Shown piece after piece: positions 27,611 to 36,065 of a stretch of DNA of 64,000 bases (its first letter is position 1; each line of letters starts with the position of its first letter). The stretch lies in NCBI GenBank assembly GCA_965218865.1, contig CBDCME010000009.1:1-64000 (forward strand), given 5' to 3'. Under the pieces are notes generated by a model. The model did not search any database. It was given only the letters and a program-made list of their open reading frames with translations, and was not told where the DNA came from. Origin of the DNA: CBDCME01 sp965218865. Lineage in GTDB: Bacteria; Pseudomonadota; Alphaproteobacteria; JAAXGF01. Made by a program: the position numbers and the translations under genes.

Positions 27611-27982
27611 ATGTCCCTACGTAATCGACTTCTATCCGGTACCGTAATTCCGCTCATGATGGTTGGCGCGGGCGCCGTATCCGCGGCTTCCGTCGAGGCT
27701 GCGAACAGCCCCGGGTACCCCGACCGGATCGGTGTTTCCTCGGTTTCCTCTCAAACCTTCGGCGGAGCCGTAAACCCGGCCGCCGCCAAAAGAACGACCA
27801 GCGCCGAATCGACGGTTGTGGCCGGCTATTGCAATCCGTGTAATCCCTGTGCCGCGAAGGGCGGTTGTCATCCGTGCAACCCCTGCGCCGCGAAGGGCGG
27901 CTGTCACCCGTGTAATCCTTGCGCCGCGAAGGGCGGTTGCCACCCCTGCCACCCCTGCAATCCCTGCGCCGCGAAGCACTAA
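27611..27982 (+). CDS. Secreted CNPCNPCAAK-repeat protein
   Basis: This protein of 123 residues has a signal peptide (MSLRNRLLSGTVIPLMMVGA, then GAVSAASVEA) and a spacer of about 45 residues. The C-terminal half consists of a 12-residue repeat GGCHPCNPCAAK (36 bp in DNA), preceded and followed by CNPCNPCAAK/H. Cys recurs every third residue within blocks (C-x-x-C-x-x-C), giving 17 Cys in about 45 residues. This suggests dense metal or thiol chemistry in the periplasm. The family function is unknown to me. The next gene is a paralogue with an added cytochrome domain. Confidence 0.85.
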   Translation: MSLRNRLLSGTVIPLMMVGAGAVSAASVEAANSPGYPDRIGVSSVSSQTFGGAVNPAAAKRTTSAESTVVAGYCNPCNPCAAKGGCHPCNPCAAKGGCHPCNPCAAKGGCHPCHPCNPCAAKH

Positions 27983-28223
27983 GACAGGTGAAGCCCCCTC
28001 GGCGGGGTAGCGCGTTTAACTCAAGTGCCCGGATACCGCTTCGGTGGTGTCCGGGCAAATTCCATTGCCGCTCCCGACCCGGCCCGGACTGGTCTCCGTT
28101 CGGCTGAGCGGTTCCAAGCATACGATCACAATGGTGTGAGGAATGTCCCTTCGTCCTTTAAGGTCGGCGGCATGAAGATTTATTCTTCCCGCAAACGGGT
28201 CACCACAGGCGAGGGAGTTCTTC

Positions 28224-29372
28224 ATGTCCTTCCGTAATTGACTACTTTCGGGAACAGTTATTCCGGTCATTATGATCGGCACCGGCGTCGCCGTGGCCGA
28301 GCGGCTCGAACGGGGACAGAACCCCGGGCCGGCGGCGGCGAACACGTCCGCCCTCGGTGCGAATTTCGGCGGCCGCGAAAATCCCCTTGCCAGGCCCAAT
28401 CCTGAAATTGGTTCACGGCCCTTCAGGGTCGTGGCCTCTTGCAATCCCTGCAACCCGTGTGCCGCGAAGGGGGCTTGTGGACCGTGCAATCCGTGCAACC
28501 CCTGTGCCGCGAAAGCGGCATGCGGACCGTGCAACCCGTGTGCCGCCAAAGCGCCGTGCGGACCCTGTAATCCCTGCGGACCTTGCGGAGCCGGCAATCC
28601 CTGCGCTCCGTGCGGCGCTGCCGGAACGGCCAGTAACTGCACCGTGCCACGGCTGTTGGCGGCGGCTAGCCATCATCCGTGCGCGGCGAAATCGCCCTGT
28701 AACCCCTGCAATCCCTGCGCGGGGGGATGCAATCCCTGTAATCCTTGTGCCGCCAAGGCTGCCTGCGGACCGTGCAACCCGTGTGCGGCGAAGTCGCCCT
28801 GCGGACCCTGTAATCCCTGCAACCCCTGCAACCCTTGTGGCGCGGGGGCCGCGGAAATCGAAATCACGGACGCCGAGGCCACGGCTGCCTACGACTGCAT
28901 CAAGGGATCGCTTGATGAGGGCTATTCCAAGTCGGGCGTGACCTCGGACGTCACGGGATTGCCGATCGCCGCGTATTATCAGCGCTGGGCGCGTGTCAGT
29001 CGCCGCGCCTACCAGTCCGCGACCCACGGCCAGCGGTTCGTGCAGAACTATGCCAATGCGATCGCCCGGTACAATTACGTCGATTACGAGGACGGCGGCG
29101 CGATGCCGGTAGGCTCGGTTCTTGCCAAGGACAGCTTCGCTCTGCGCGCCGGAGAGGTCCAGGCCGGTCCCCTGTTTCTGATGGAGAAGATGCCGGCGGG
29201 ATTCAACACCGAAAGTCAGAACTGGCGTTACACGCTGATCATGCCCGGCGGCAAGGTTGTCGGTACGACCAAGGGCAAGGGCGACAAGAACGTCAATTTC
29301 TGTATCGGCTGTCATGTCGTGACCGATACCGATTCGTTGTATTTCCTTCCCGAGGAATATCGTCTCCCCTAA
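28224..29372 (+). CDS. CNPC-repeat/cytochrome P460 fusion protein, TGA at codon 6
   Basis: Read from ATG 28224, the gene begins MSFRN, then TGA (28239-28241), then LLSGTVIPVIMIGTGVAVAE. The paralogue at 27611 has Arg (CGA) at that codon, so this is a CGA-to-TGA change inside the signal peptide. A downstream ATG at 28272 would give a 366-residue product without a full signal. Residues 70-210 are blocks of CNPCNPCAAK, ACGPCNPC and CGPC. The C-terminal 160 residues are a cytochrome P460 domain (YYQRWARVSRRAY, GPLFLMEKMPAGFN, WRYTLIMPGGKV) with haem motif CIGCH near residue 360. P460 proteins oxidise hydroxylamine or NO. Confidence 0.85.
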
Positions 29373-29397
29373 CAGTCTGTTCGAAAACTCGCGGCGC

Positions 29398-29495
29398 CGG
29401 CCCCCGCCCCCTCCTGGCCAGCCACGAGAGTATGCTGATATGGGTAGCCGGGAGGGGGCCGGATCAGACGCAAAAAATGCGCGGACGCGCATTTT
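29398..29495 (+). terminator. Hairpins downstream of the P460 gene
   Basis: Two structures follow the stop. A long GC-rich inverted repeat pairs CCGGCCCCC (about 29398) with GGGGGCCGG (about 29455). A compact stem AAAATGCGC-GGAC-GCGCATTTT lies at 29474-29495, ending in a T run. The second is a good intrinsic terminator and separates the P460 gene from the cytochrome c gene. Confidence 0.6.
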
Positions 29496-29641
29496 CTGAG
29501 AGACACTTAAGCCTTGTCGAGAGGAGGGCCGTTTCGCGTGCGTCCCGCCTCGATGGGTGCCGTGTTGCATCCGTTTGGCGAGTCGGCAATAATGGCGCCG
29601 GTCCGACTTATGATCCATGACTCCTGGGAGGAGATCGATTG

Positions 29642-30445
29642 ATGATGAGCAACAAACTTGTTGGTGGCGTCCTGGCGGTGATTGTCGCTCTGGCCAGCAG
29701 TGCCGCCTTGGCGTCCGGAGATCCGGCCAAGGGCAAGAAAGTCTTCAACAAGTGCAAAGCCTGTCACACCCTGAAAGAGGGCGGGGCCAATAAGGTTGGA
29801 CCCAATCTGTGGGGGGTGTTCGGTCGCGTGTCGGGCACGATCGAGGGCTTCAAGTATTCCAAATCCGTCAAGGAGGCCGCGGTCGAGTGGGACGAGGAAA
29901 CCCTCGACAAATGGCTCACCAACCCGCGAAAGTTCATCAAGAAGAACAAGATGGCCTTCGGTGGTCTCAAGAAGGAGGCGCAGCGCGCCAACCTGATCGC
30001 CTACCTCATGCAGGAAACGGGTGGCGCTGAAATGGCGGTGGCGGCGGCCGAGGAGGAGCCGGAGGCCAAGGAGGAAGCCGAGGAAAAGGCCGAGGAGAAG
30101 GCGGAAGAGGCCGAGGAGGAAAGCGTGGCCATGGCGGGGGATCCGGCCAAGGGCAAGAAGGTCTTCAAAAAGTGCAAGGCCTGTCACACCACGAACGAGG
30201 GCGGGGCCCACAAGGTCGGACCCAATCTGTATGGATTGTTCGGTCGTGTCTCCGGCACCGCCGAGGGCTTCAAGTATTCCAAACCGGTTAAGGAGGCGGC
30301 TATCGAGTGGGACGAGGAAACCCTCGACAAATGGCTCACCAACCCGCGAAAGTTCATCAAGAGGAACAAGATGGCCTTCGGGGGCGTCAAGAAGGAGGAG
30401 CAGCGCGCCAACCTGATCGCCTATTTGAAAGAGGCCACGAAGTAG
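29642..30445 (+). CDS. Diheme cytochrome c, tandem c-type domains
   Basis: This exported protein of 267 residues has a signal peptide (KLVGGVLAVIVALASSAALA) and two near-identical class I cytochrome c domains. Haem motifs are CKACH at about residues 38 and 178; axial Met candidates are in KMAFGG in each domain. The domains are joined by an acidic Glu/Ala/Lys linker (EEEPEAKEEAEEKAEEKAEE). Each domain resembles cytochrome c2/c550, so it should carry electrons in the periplasm. GGAGGAG lies eight bases upstream of ATG 29642. It ends in TAG. It follows the P460 gene on the same strand but after a terminator. Confidence 0.93.
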   Translation: MMSNKLVGGVLAVIVALASSAALASGDPAKGKKVFNKCKACHTLKEGGANKVGPNLWGVFGRVSGTIEGFKYSKSVKEAAVEWDEETLDKWLTNPRKFIKKNKMAFGGLKKEAQRANLIAYLMQETGGAEMAVAAAEEEPEAKEEAEEKAEEKAEEAEEESVAMAGDPAKGKKVFKKCKACHTTNEGGAHKVGPNLYGLFGRVSGTAEGFKYSKPVKEAAIEWDEETLDKWLTNPRKFIKRNKMAFGGVKKEEQRANLIAYLKEATK

Positions 30446-30788
30446 CGAGACGACCTTACCGAGGAACGGACGCCGCGTCGTCGCGGCCGGTCCCGGAAAA
30501 CGCCCCTCGGATCCGTCGTCGCGGCGGGTTCTCCGGGGGGCGTCATGATTTTCTCAAGCCGATGGCTTGGCGGTTCCCCGGGAGCGGCCACGGTAAACAC
30601 TGGCCGTGTGGCTGAACGAGACCACATAGCCTCGCCCCGCCTCGGCAGGGATTCTGTTTAAGACCTTTGGGGAATTGTACCCGACGATCAAAGACCATAT
30701 CGTGATCGTGCGCTTTACGTCTGGGAGCCGATCCACTCCTCCCCCGGTTTTCGGATCGGTGACGTTAGTGCATTTTCTCCCAACCTAA
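30446..30788. other. Intergenic region after cytochrome c
   Basis: This stretch of about 340 bases is GC-rich near the cytochrome gene and has no convincing gene. A minus-strand open frame (30554-30736) shows no family features. Confidence 0.4.
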
Positions 30789-30812
30789 CCCCGCTTCGGC
30801 GGGGATTTTTTT
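30789..30812 (+). terminator. Intrinsic terminator
   Basis: CCCCGC-TTCG-GCGGGG is followed by ATTTTTTT: a six-pair GC stem, a stable UUCG loop and a seven-T tail. It reads on the plus strand, so it ends transcription from the cytochrome c direction before the convergent small genes. Confidence 0.85.
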
Positions 30813-30865
30813 GTTCCGCTCGCATGCGGTCCGTGAGCCGCACCCACGGTCTCGGTCAGCAACGG

Positions 30866-31276
30866 TCAATACAGGATGTTATAGCCGCGTCCGATAAGGC
30901 AACGATGGATCATCTGTTCCTGGGCACGCGTAGCGGAGACAACACCACCACCAAGCCCACCCGTTCCGCCAGCAGCACTTCCGATGGCGGCGCCGGTACC
31001 CGCCCTTCCAACAGCTGCTCCCGTGGCCGCCCCGACAGCCGCGCCGGCTGCCGCCCCTACCAGCGCTCCGGCAAGAGCACTGCCACCAACGTCGATTTGA
31101 GCGGCGTATTCCTTGCATTCTTTCAAGTCGGCCTGATATCGGATGGCATCGACTCCCTTCATATCCACGATCGGTCTGTAATCGAGGCCACGGCTCGTGA
31201 CCGTGTTCACTCCTCCGGTGGTGCAGGCAGCGATGGCCAACGATGCGAAGTTCGTGAGGCCAAGGGAAGGTTTCAT
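30866..31276 (-). CDS. Glycine-zipper lipoprotein-like protein
   Basis: This 136-residue protein begins MKPSLGLTNFASLAIAACTT, a short lipoprotein-type leader with SLAIAAC as a possible lipobox. The body contains YRPIVDMKGVDAIRYQADLK, then a glycine zipper (ALAGALVGAAAGAAVGAATG) able to insert in membrane, and the end MIHRCLIGRGYNILY. Such proteins sit in the envelope of proteobacteria; their roles are poorly known. It is first from the 3' end in a run of three small minus-strand envelope genes. Confidence 0.7.
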   Translation of the reverse strand: MKPSLGLTNFASLAIAACTTGGVNTVTSRGLDYRPIVDMKGVDAIRYQADLKECKEYAAQIDVGGSALAGALVGAAAGAAVGAATGAAVGRAGTGAAIGSAAGGTGGLGGGVVSATRAQEQMIHRCLIGRGYNILY

Positions 31277-31284
31277 GGGAACGC

Positions 31285-31698
31285 TTACCTCCCAAGTGCA
31301 TCCGCAAGTTCGCGGTCCGAAAGGCCGAACACGAACTCGGCATACATGCCATGCTGATCGCTGGCTTCTCCCACCCCGCTTGTGCAGGACGTTACGGTGT
31401 AACTTCCAACGAAAGTGCGGCCGTCAGAGCAAGACATGTCTATCTTTCCAGTTTGGCCCGTACAATCCATTTTCAATTCGTCGAGATTTGCGGTTCCGTC
31501 ACAGGTCACGTCCGATGAGGTAGATTGAATATGGAACCTACCGCCGCCAAACATAATATCGTGCTCGACGCCGCCGTAGAAAGTCTCGCTTCCGTCCGTG
31601 TACCTGCCGAAAGCGTTGTGTTTGATTGTACAGGCCACGGTGAGACCGGCCAGCACCGGAATAATCAAAATCACTTTCAGTGAATTTGGGCCTGTCAT
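31285..31698 (-). CDS. Putative lipoprotein
   Basis: This protein of 137 residues starts at ATG 31698 (MTGPNSLKVILIIPVLAGLT, then VACTIK), so Cys 23 in LTVAC is a good lipidation site. The mature part is beta-rich, with several Cys (VTCDG, DCTGQ, MSCSD, TSCTS) and no family I recognise. It lies nine bases upstream of the glycine-zipper gene, so the two are probably cotranscribed. Confidence 0.65.
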   Translation of the reverse strand: MTGPNSLKVILIIPVLAGLTVACTIKHNAFGRYTDGSETFYGGVEHDIMFGGGRFHIQSTSSDVTCDGTANLDELKMDCTGQTGKIDMSCSDGRTFVGSYTVTSCTSGVGEASDQHGMYAEFVFGLSDRELADALGR

Positions 31699-31769
31699 GG
31701 CGTGCCTCCGTCTACGTATCGTCATACCCATGTGACACCCCGCGAGGGGCCACACCCTTTTACCAAAGC

Positions 31770-31913
31770 TCACTCCGCCTTGCTCGCCTCTAATGCCGCT
31801 TCCTTGGCGTCCGATACCTCGCACCGGCAACTTTGAGCGGCGATCGGTGCCGAGATGCCGGCGGCCAGTGCCAACGCGATTAGGATCGCGGGTACCCAGC
31901 GGGATTGTCCCAT
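31770..31913 (-). CDS. Small exported peptide
   Basis: This frame of 47 residues starts at ATG 31913 (MGQSRWVPAILIALALAAGI, then SAPIAAQSCRCEVSDAKEAA). It has a clear signal peptide and a short mature part with a C-x-C pair and Ala/Glu/Lys-rich tail. AGGGAGG precedes the start. Function is unknown. It is the first of the three small envelope genes on this strand. Confidence 0.5.
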   Translation of the reverse strand: MGQSRWVPAILIALALAAGISAPIAAQSCRCEVSDAKEAALEASKAE

Positions 31914-32037
31914 GTGTGCCTCCCTTCGTTGGGCCCTAGCCGCGGCGGACGTCAAATTATTTTGTGTAAGAATATCCTTTGAAGTGTGCTACAGCAAGTT
32001 GTGGGTGACGACTTACGGCAACATCCGGGGGCGTGTT

Positions 32038-33030
32038 ATGCGAACGAGTGAAGGAGGACCTTGTCCTGTTTGCAAGTGGTCCCTGAAACAAACTCTCCCG
32101 CAGAGCGACGGCCATACCCGGTTCAATTGTTACCGCTGCGGCAAGTTCAATTTCAGCCGTTCTGTCGTTGACGATCTGCCGGTGGGGCTGAAGACCGACC
32201 GACAACGGGCAGCCCTGAGCTATTCGATACGTCAGGCTCAAAGAGACGGGGGGCCACCCCCAAATTTCGGCGAAAATATCGAGCCCATATTGCGAATGGA
32301 GTTTCTCCCGAGTGCCCATGAGCAAGCCGATAACTTGATCAGATGAATGGGGGATACGACGGACGGCTTGGGAGATTTCGTAGATTTAAATAGGCGCGAT
32401 CATGGCGCAATTATAGGGTCCCTGTTGGGTCACGAGAGCGTTAGCTTCCTGTTGGACGAAATGCTTAAAGCAGAACTGCTGGAGGGGGAGTGGCTTACTT
32501 GGAACCATGGAGATGTGCGCCAATCCCAAGGAATAGCTCACGTAGCCCTGACATTCAAAGGTTGGGAACGTTACGAGGAACTGAAACGCGGCGCGGCATC
32601 CGGCAATACCGCATTCATTGCAATGGAGTATGGAAACCCCGAGCTCGACCCCATCGTCGAGGAACACTTTCGCCCGGCCGTATCTATGACGGGGTTCACG
32701 CTTCAGCGGCTTGACGAACGGCCGCAGGCGGGATTGATCGATGACCGACTCCGAAATGAGATCAGGGCGTGCCGTTTCCTGATCGCCGATCTCTCACATG
32801 GAAATCGCGGGGCGCCTTGGGAGGCCGGCTATGCCGAGGGTCTCGATAAGCCGGTCATCTACACTTGCCGCAAGGACGTATTTGACGATCCTGACCATCC
32901 ACATCATCCGCACTTCGACACGAACCATCACGAGACAGTCACCTGGGACCCGGACAAAATCGACGATGCCTGCAAGCGTTTGAAGGACACGATCCGCTTC
33001 ACATTCCCAGATGCCAAGCAGCAGGATTAG
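32038..33030 (+). pseudogene. Zn-ribbon/deoxyribosyltransferase-like protein, split by TGA
   Basis: Two abutting pieces share one frame. The first (32038-32346) has a zinc-ribbon-like start, CPVC and CYRCGKFNF. The second (32347-33030) begins MGDTTDGLGDFV. The TGA at 32344-32346 follows HEQADNLIR, where Trp (TGG) would be natural. The C-terminal domain contains TAFIAMEYGNPELDPIVEEH, RLDERPQAGLIDDRLRNEIR, FLIADLSHGN and PWEAGYAEGLDKPVIYTC, a Rossmann-like pattern related to nucleoside deoxyribosyltransferase/TIR-like folds. The second piece could be translated alone from 32347. Function is unknown; a conflict or nucleotide-processing role is inferred. Confidence 0.65.
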
Positions 33031-33082
33031 AATTTCCGTCCGAGGGGCGGTGGCACAGGGCAGCTAAAGAAAGTCCACATCG

Positions 33083-33334
33083 ATGTCGTCCGACGAGAAG
33101 AATCCCAAAATTCTCAAGCCCTTAATCTATGTTGTGCTTGCCGTATTGGCTGTGCTGTCACCAGCCCTAATGCCGGGTTGCGTGGCACCAATCGTTGAGT
33201 GGATTACCAATGTGTGGACTACCGCCGAGTGGCCTACCATTTGGTCGGCAGTTATTGGCGCAGGCTCGGTTTTTTTCGCGGCGAGAACGTTTTGGCGCCA
33301 AACCGCCACCGCCGAGCTAAACCGCCTCCGCTGA
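33083..33334 (+). CDS. Small membrane protein
   Basis: This frame of 83 residues (MSSDEKNPKILKPLIYVVLA onward) has one strong hydrophobic helix (IYVVLAVLAVLSPALMPGC) and a second weaker one near residues 52-68 (IWSAVIGAGSVFFAARTF). No family is recognised. It follows the split Zn-ribbon gene by about 50 bases and ends just before an IS5-type element, so it may be a truncated remnant. Confidence 0.45.
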   Translation: MSSDEKNPKILKPLIYVVLAVLAVLSPALMPGCVAPIVEWITNVWTTAEWPTIWSAVIGAGSVFFAARTFWRQTATAELNRLR

Positions 33335-33369
33335 TTTATTACGTGGACAGTATACTAATTTATGAGTTA

Positions 33370-34936
33370 GTCGCCCGTGAAGAACGCGTAAGCGGCTGAT
33401 GTTGGTAGTTCTTTCGGTTTGGCGAAGTAATCGGATTTGCAAGAAAACGGGTTTTGGGCCTGAAAAGCTTGTGATTTGAAATAATTGATTTTGGGGATTC
33501 CCTTCCGTTGCGGAACGTGATTCTCTGCTCCCGTCGATTGGGATTGGAGAACTGTGATGAAGCCATCGCGCAAGGTGTCATCGGGAATAGAGGACCTGTT
33601 CCGCTCGCGGTTCGAAAACATCATCAACCTGCGCCACGAGTTGGTGGTGTTGGGGGGCCGGATCGCGTGGACTTTCTTCGACGAGACCTATGAAGCCTTG
33701 TATTCGGAGGAGGGTCGGCCGGGGGTCCCGACGCGGTTGATGGTTGGGCTGCACATCCTCAAGCATATGTTCGATCTCTCGGATGAGGAGGTCTGCGAGC
33801 GCTGGGTCTACGACCCATACTTCCAGTGCTTCTGCGGCGAAGAGTACTTTCAGCATGAGCTGCCCATGGAGCGCTCGTCGATGACCCGGTGGCGGGACCG
33901 GATCGGGCCGGAAGGTTTGGAGAAGGTATTCCAGGAGAGCCTGGCCGTGGCCCACCGGGTGGGGGCGCTGCGGGAGAAGGACCTCGAGCGGGTGACGGTG
34001 GACACCACCGTACAAGAGAAGGCGATTGCCTTTCCGACCGCCGCCAAACTGATGCAACGAGCCCGCGAGCGGCTGGTGCGACTGGCACGGGAGCACGGCA
34101 TTGCCCTGCGTCAGTCCTATACCCGCCTGGGCAAGAGGGCGTTGATCATGCAAGGCCGCTACCGCCATGCCAAACAGCACAAGCGGGCCAACAAGGCCCT
34201 GCGCAAGCTCAAGACCTATCTCGGGCGCACCGTCCGCGACATCCGCCGCAAGACGGCCCAGGAGGAGAGCCTACGGGATACCTTCCGCCGCCCCTTGTGG
34301 CTGGCCGAGCGGGTGTCGACCCAGAAGCGGCGCGACCCCTTGCCCAAGGTCTATTCGCTCCACGCGCCCGAGGTCGAATGCATCGGCAAAGGGAAGGCGC
34401 ACAAGCCGTACGAGTTCGGCTGCAAGGTCTCCGTGGCGGCGACCAATTCCCGCCCCCCCCGGCGGCCAGTTCGTCGCCCACGTCAAGGCCTTCCACGGCA
34501 ATCCCTATGATGGCCACACCTTGAGGCAGGTGATCGAAGAGATGGAACGCTGGACGGGGATATCGGCCGAGCGCATCTATGTCGACAAGGGATACCAGGG
34601 CCACGATTACCCCAACAAACACCGCGTCTTTAGATCAGGCCAGAAACGCGGCATCACGCCGACGATCAAGAAGGAGCTCAGGCGGCGCTCCGCCGTCGAG
34701 GCCGTGATCGGACATCTCAAGAGCGATGGCAGGCTGGGGCGCAACTTCCTCAAAGGCCGCGACGGCGACAAGATCAACGCCATCCTCGCCGGCGCCGGCT
34801 ACAACTACCGCCTTGTCCTCAAATGGCTGAGGCGTTTGTTTGTCCAAATCCTGGCCGCGCTCCTCAGCGACATCTCGCACCCCACCGCAAACCCAATCGC
34901 CGCTTCAGCTTGAAATCAGGGTTCTTCACGGACGAC
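33370..34936 (+). mobile_element. IS5-family insertion sequence, copy A
   Basis: This element of about 1565 bp has inverted termini. The left end reads TCGCCCGTGAAGAACGC and the right end, reverse complemented, TCGTCCGTGAAGAACCC. GAGTTA stands on both sides (33364-33369 and 34937-34942), a possible target duplication. Copy B (40692-42256) is almost identical but inverted. The transposase here is frameshifted by one extra C. Confidence 0.85.
33557..34913 (+). pseudogene. IS5-family transposase, frameshifted copy
   Basis: It reads in one frame from ATG 33557 (MKPSRKVSSGIEDLFRSRFE) to about 34455, with the DDE segments VTVDTTVQEKAIAFPT and ERWVYDPYFQCFCGEEYFQH. At a run of eight C near 34451-34460 the frame breaks; copy B has seven C and is intact. 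The remainder (GGQFVAHVKAFHGNPYDGHT, IYVDKGYQGHDYPN, AVIGHLKSDGRLGRN) is in the next frame to 34913. This copy probably makes no full enzyme but could be moved in trans. Confidence 0.88.
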
Positions 34937-35078
34937 GAGTTAATCGACGGCCAACCCGTGGATGCCCATCACACGACGCAGGGTGACGCAGTCGATCGAG
35001 CGCCGACGCTGCGCCGTGGAACACGCTACGGCCGCACCTTGTAGGCTCGAAATCCCGGCGCTGATAACGGCAATCAAG

Positions 35079-35490
35079 AACCGCCCTTAACACACTTGTG
35101 CGCGACATGATCTTCCGAGGGCGGCTGGCTTCATAGGAGTCGAAGAAACCTGGCGGAGGTATTGACATCCCTGGGTTCGAGGGAGATTTTACGACGGCCA
35201 AAGGTCCCTTCAATGACCAACCGCGCTCGGGGCAGATGGCGCCGAAGAGGGACCTGGCGCGGGCGCGATCCCTTTGGGGCCCGTGTTCTTCTGGCCGACG
35301 CGCATTTCATCTTGAAACCAAACCTAGATGGGCGTGTCCGGTGGCTGTGCCGCTACGATTTTCGCCAAGTGTTCGGGAAAAGTGTGGCGCGGGCGCGCGG
35401 AAATATGCCCCAGGGTCTCACGCCGGTGCGCCAGCGCACGCTACGATAGCCCTCGAAAGCGCCGCCATTTGCGACGTCAACCGACGCAAC
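35079..35490 (-). mobile_element. Decayed IS630 remnant
   Basis: This stretch matches the IS630 element at 10958-12121 in reverse orientation. It starts with the terminal repeat (AACCGCCCTTAACA at about 35079) and continues as blocks of near-identical sequence (ACATGATCTTCC, GGCTTCATAGGAGTCGAAGA, TGGCGGAGGTATTG, ACCGCGCTCGGGGCAGATGG). Several internal deletions separate the blocks, which shrink more than 800 bp to about 410. No coding function remains. Confidence 0.8.
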
Positions 35491-35795
35491 CTGCTTGCTC
35501 CGTAGCACCTTGTAGCCCTGCGACGCTTTTGCTACGGAGTGCGACACCTGCCACGCCGGGGCCGAAATCCCTTACTTCCTTGAAGGCGGAAGAAGAGGGG
35601 ATGGGCGTTCGATCCCGTCCACGGATAATCTCGGTGACGCCCGGCGATAGCCCGTTGGTCGGGAATAACACGATAAATAACGCGATGAAAATGCGGAGGC
35701 CGAGAATGGCCCCCCATTCATCAAGGCCCCCCATTCATCAAGGAAGGTCATTTTTCACTTCCCTTCACGTCTCCGGGGCCGCCGCCGACCGCGCC
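35491..35795. other. Non-coding stretch with short repeats
   Basis: It holds an inverted repeat CTCCGTAGCA (35498-35507) / TGCTACGGAG (35530-35539) and a perfect 17-bp tandem duplication (GGCCCCCCATTCATCAA, 35708-35741). A minus-strand frame with one hydrophobic helix (LGLRIFIALFIVLFPTNG) crosses it, but I cannot support it as a gene. Confidence 0.4.
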
Positions 35796-35924
35796 TTACT
35801 CAAGTTCGATGCCGCAGCTAGGGCAGTTGAATTTCGGCTCCCGGCCTCGTTTCCACACCCGGCGGCCGCAAGCAGGGCAACGCCAATTTTTGTTCCTAAA
35901 AATCACGAACCCGACAACGATCAT
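35796..35924 (-). CDS. Tiny zinc-ribbon membrane protein
   Basis: This frame of 42 residues reads MIVVGFVIFRNKNWRCPACG, then RRVWKRGREPKFNCPSCGIE and LE. A hydrophobic start is followed by two CPxCG knuckles, a complete treble-clef/zinc-ribbon pattern. An upstream GTG at 35933 would add VLF. Such short zinc-ribbon proteins are easily missed. It follows another tiny membrane frame on the same strand. Confidence 0.5.
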   Translation of the reverse strand: MIVVGFVIFRNKNWRCPACGRRVWKRGREPKFNCPSCGIELE

Positions 35925-35948
35925 AAATAACACAAGATATAGAAAGCC

Positions 35949-36065
35949 CTAAATTTCAGGCGCCATCCCGCTATAATCGAGCAACGGCAACATTATCGCG
36001 ATTATTATTAATACAGCAAAGAAAACAAAGGCGTTTTTTTCATTTTCCGGCGCCGAATCATCCAA
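35949..36065 (-). CDS. Possible tiny single-helix membrane protein
   Basis: This frame of 38 residues from a TTG start has an acidic head (LDDSAPENEK) and one transmembrane helix (NAFVFFAVLIIIAIMLPLLD), ending YSGMAPEI. It precedes the tiny zinc-ribbon frame by about 25 bases. An A7 run at its 5' end leaves the reading frame uncertain; another frame from ATG 36134 (METGNKEDLAAHTDEQKAEF) runs into the same region. Confidence 0.3.
   Translation of the reverse strand: MDDSAPENEKNAFVFFAVLIIIAIMLPLLDYSGMAPEI

Noticed and set aside
27827..27979. CRISPR-like regular repeats
   Set aside because: The 36-bp repeats are contiguous, without unique spacers, and translate as an uninterrupted Cys-rich protein with a signal peptide.
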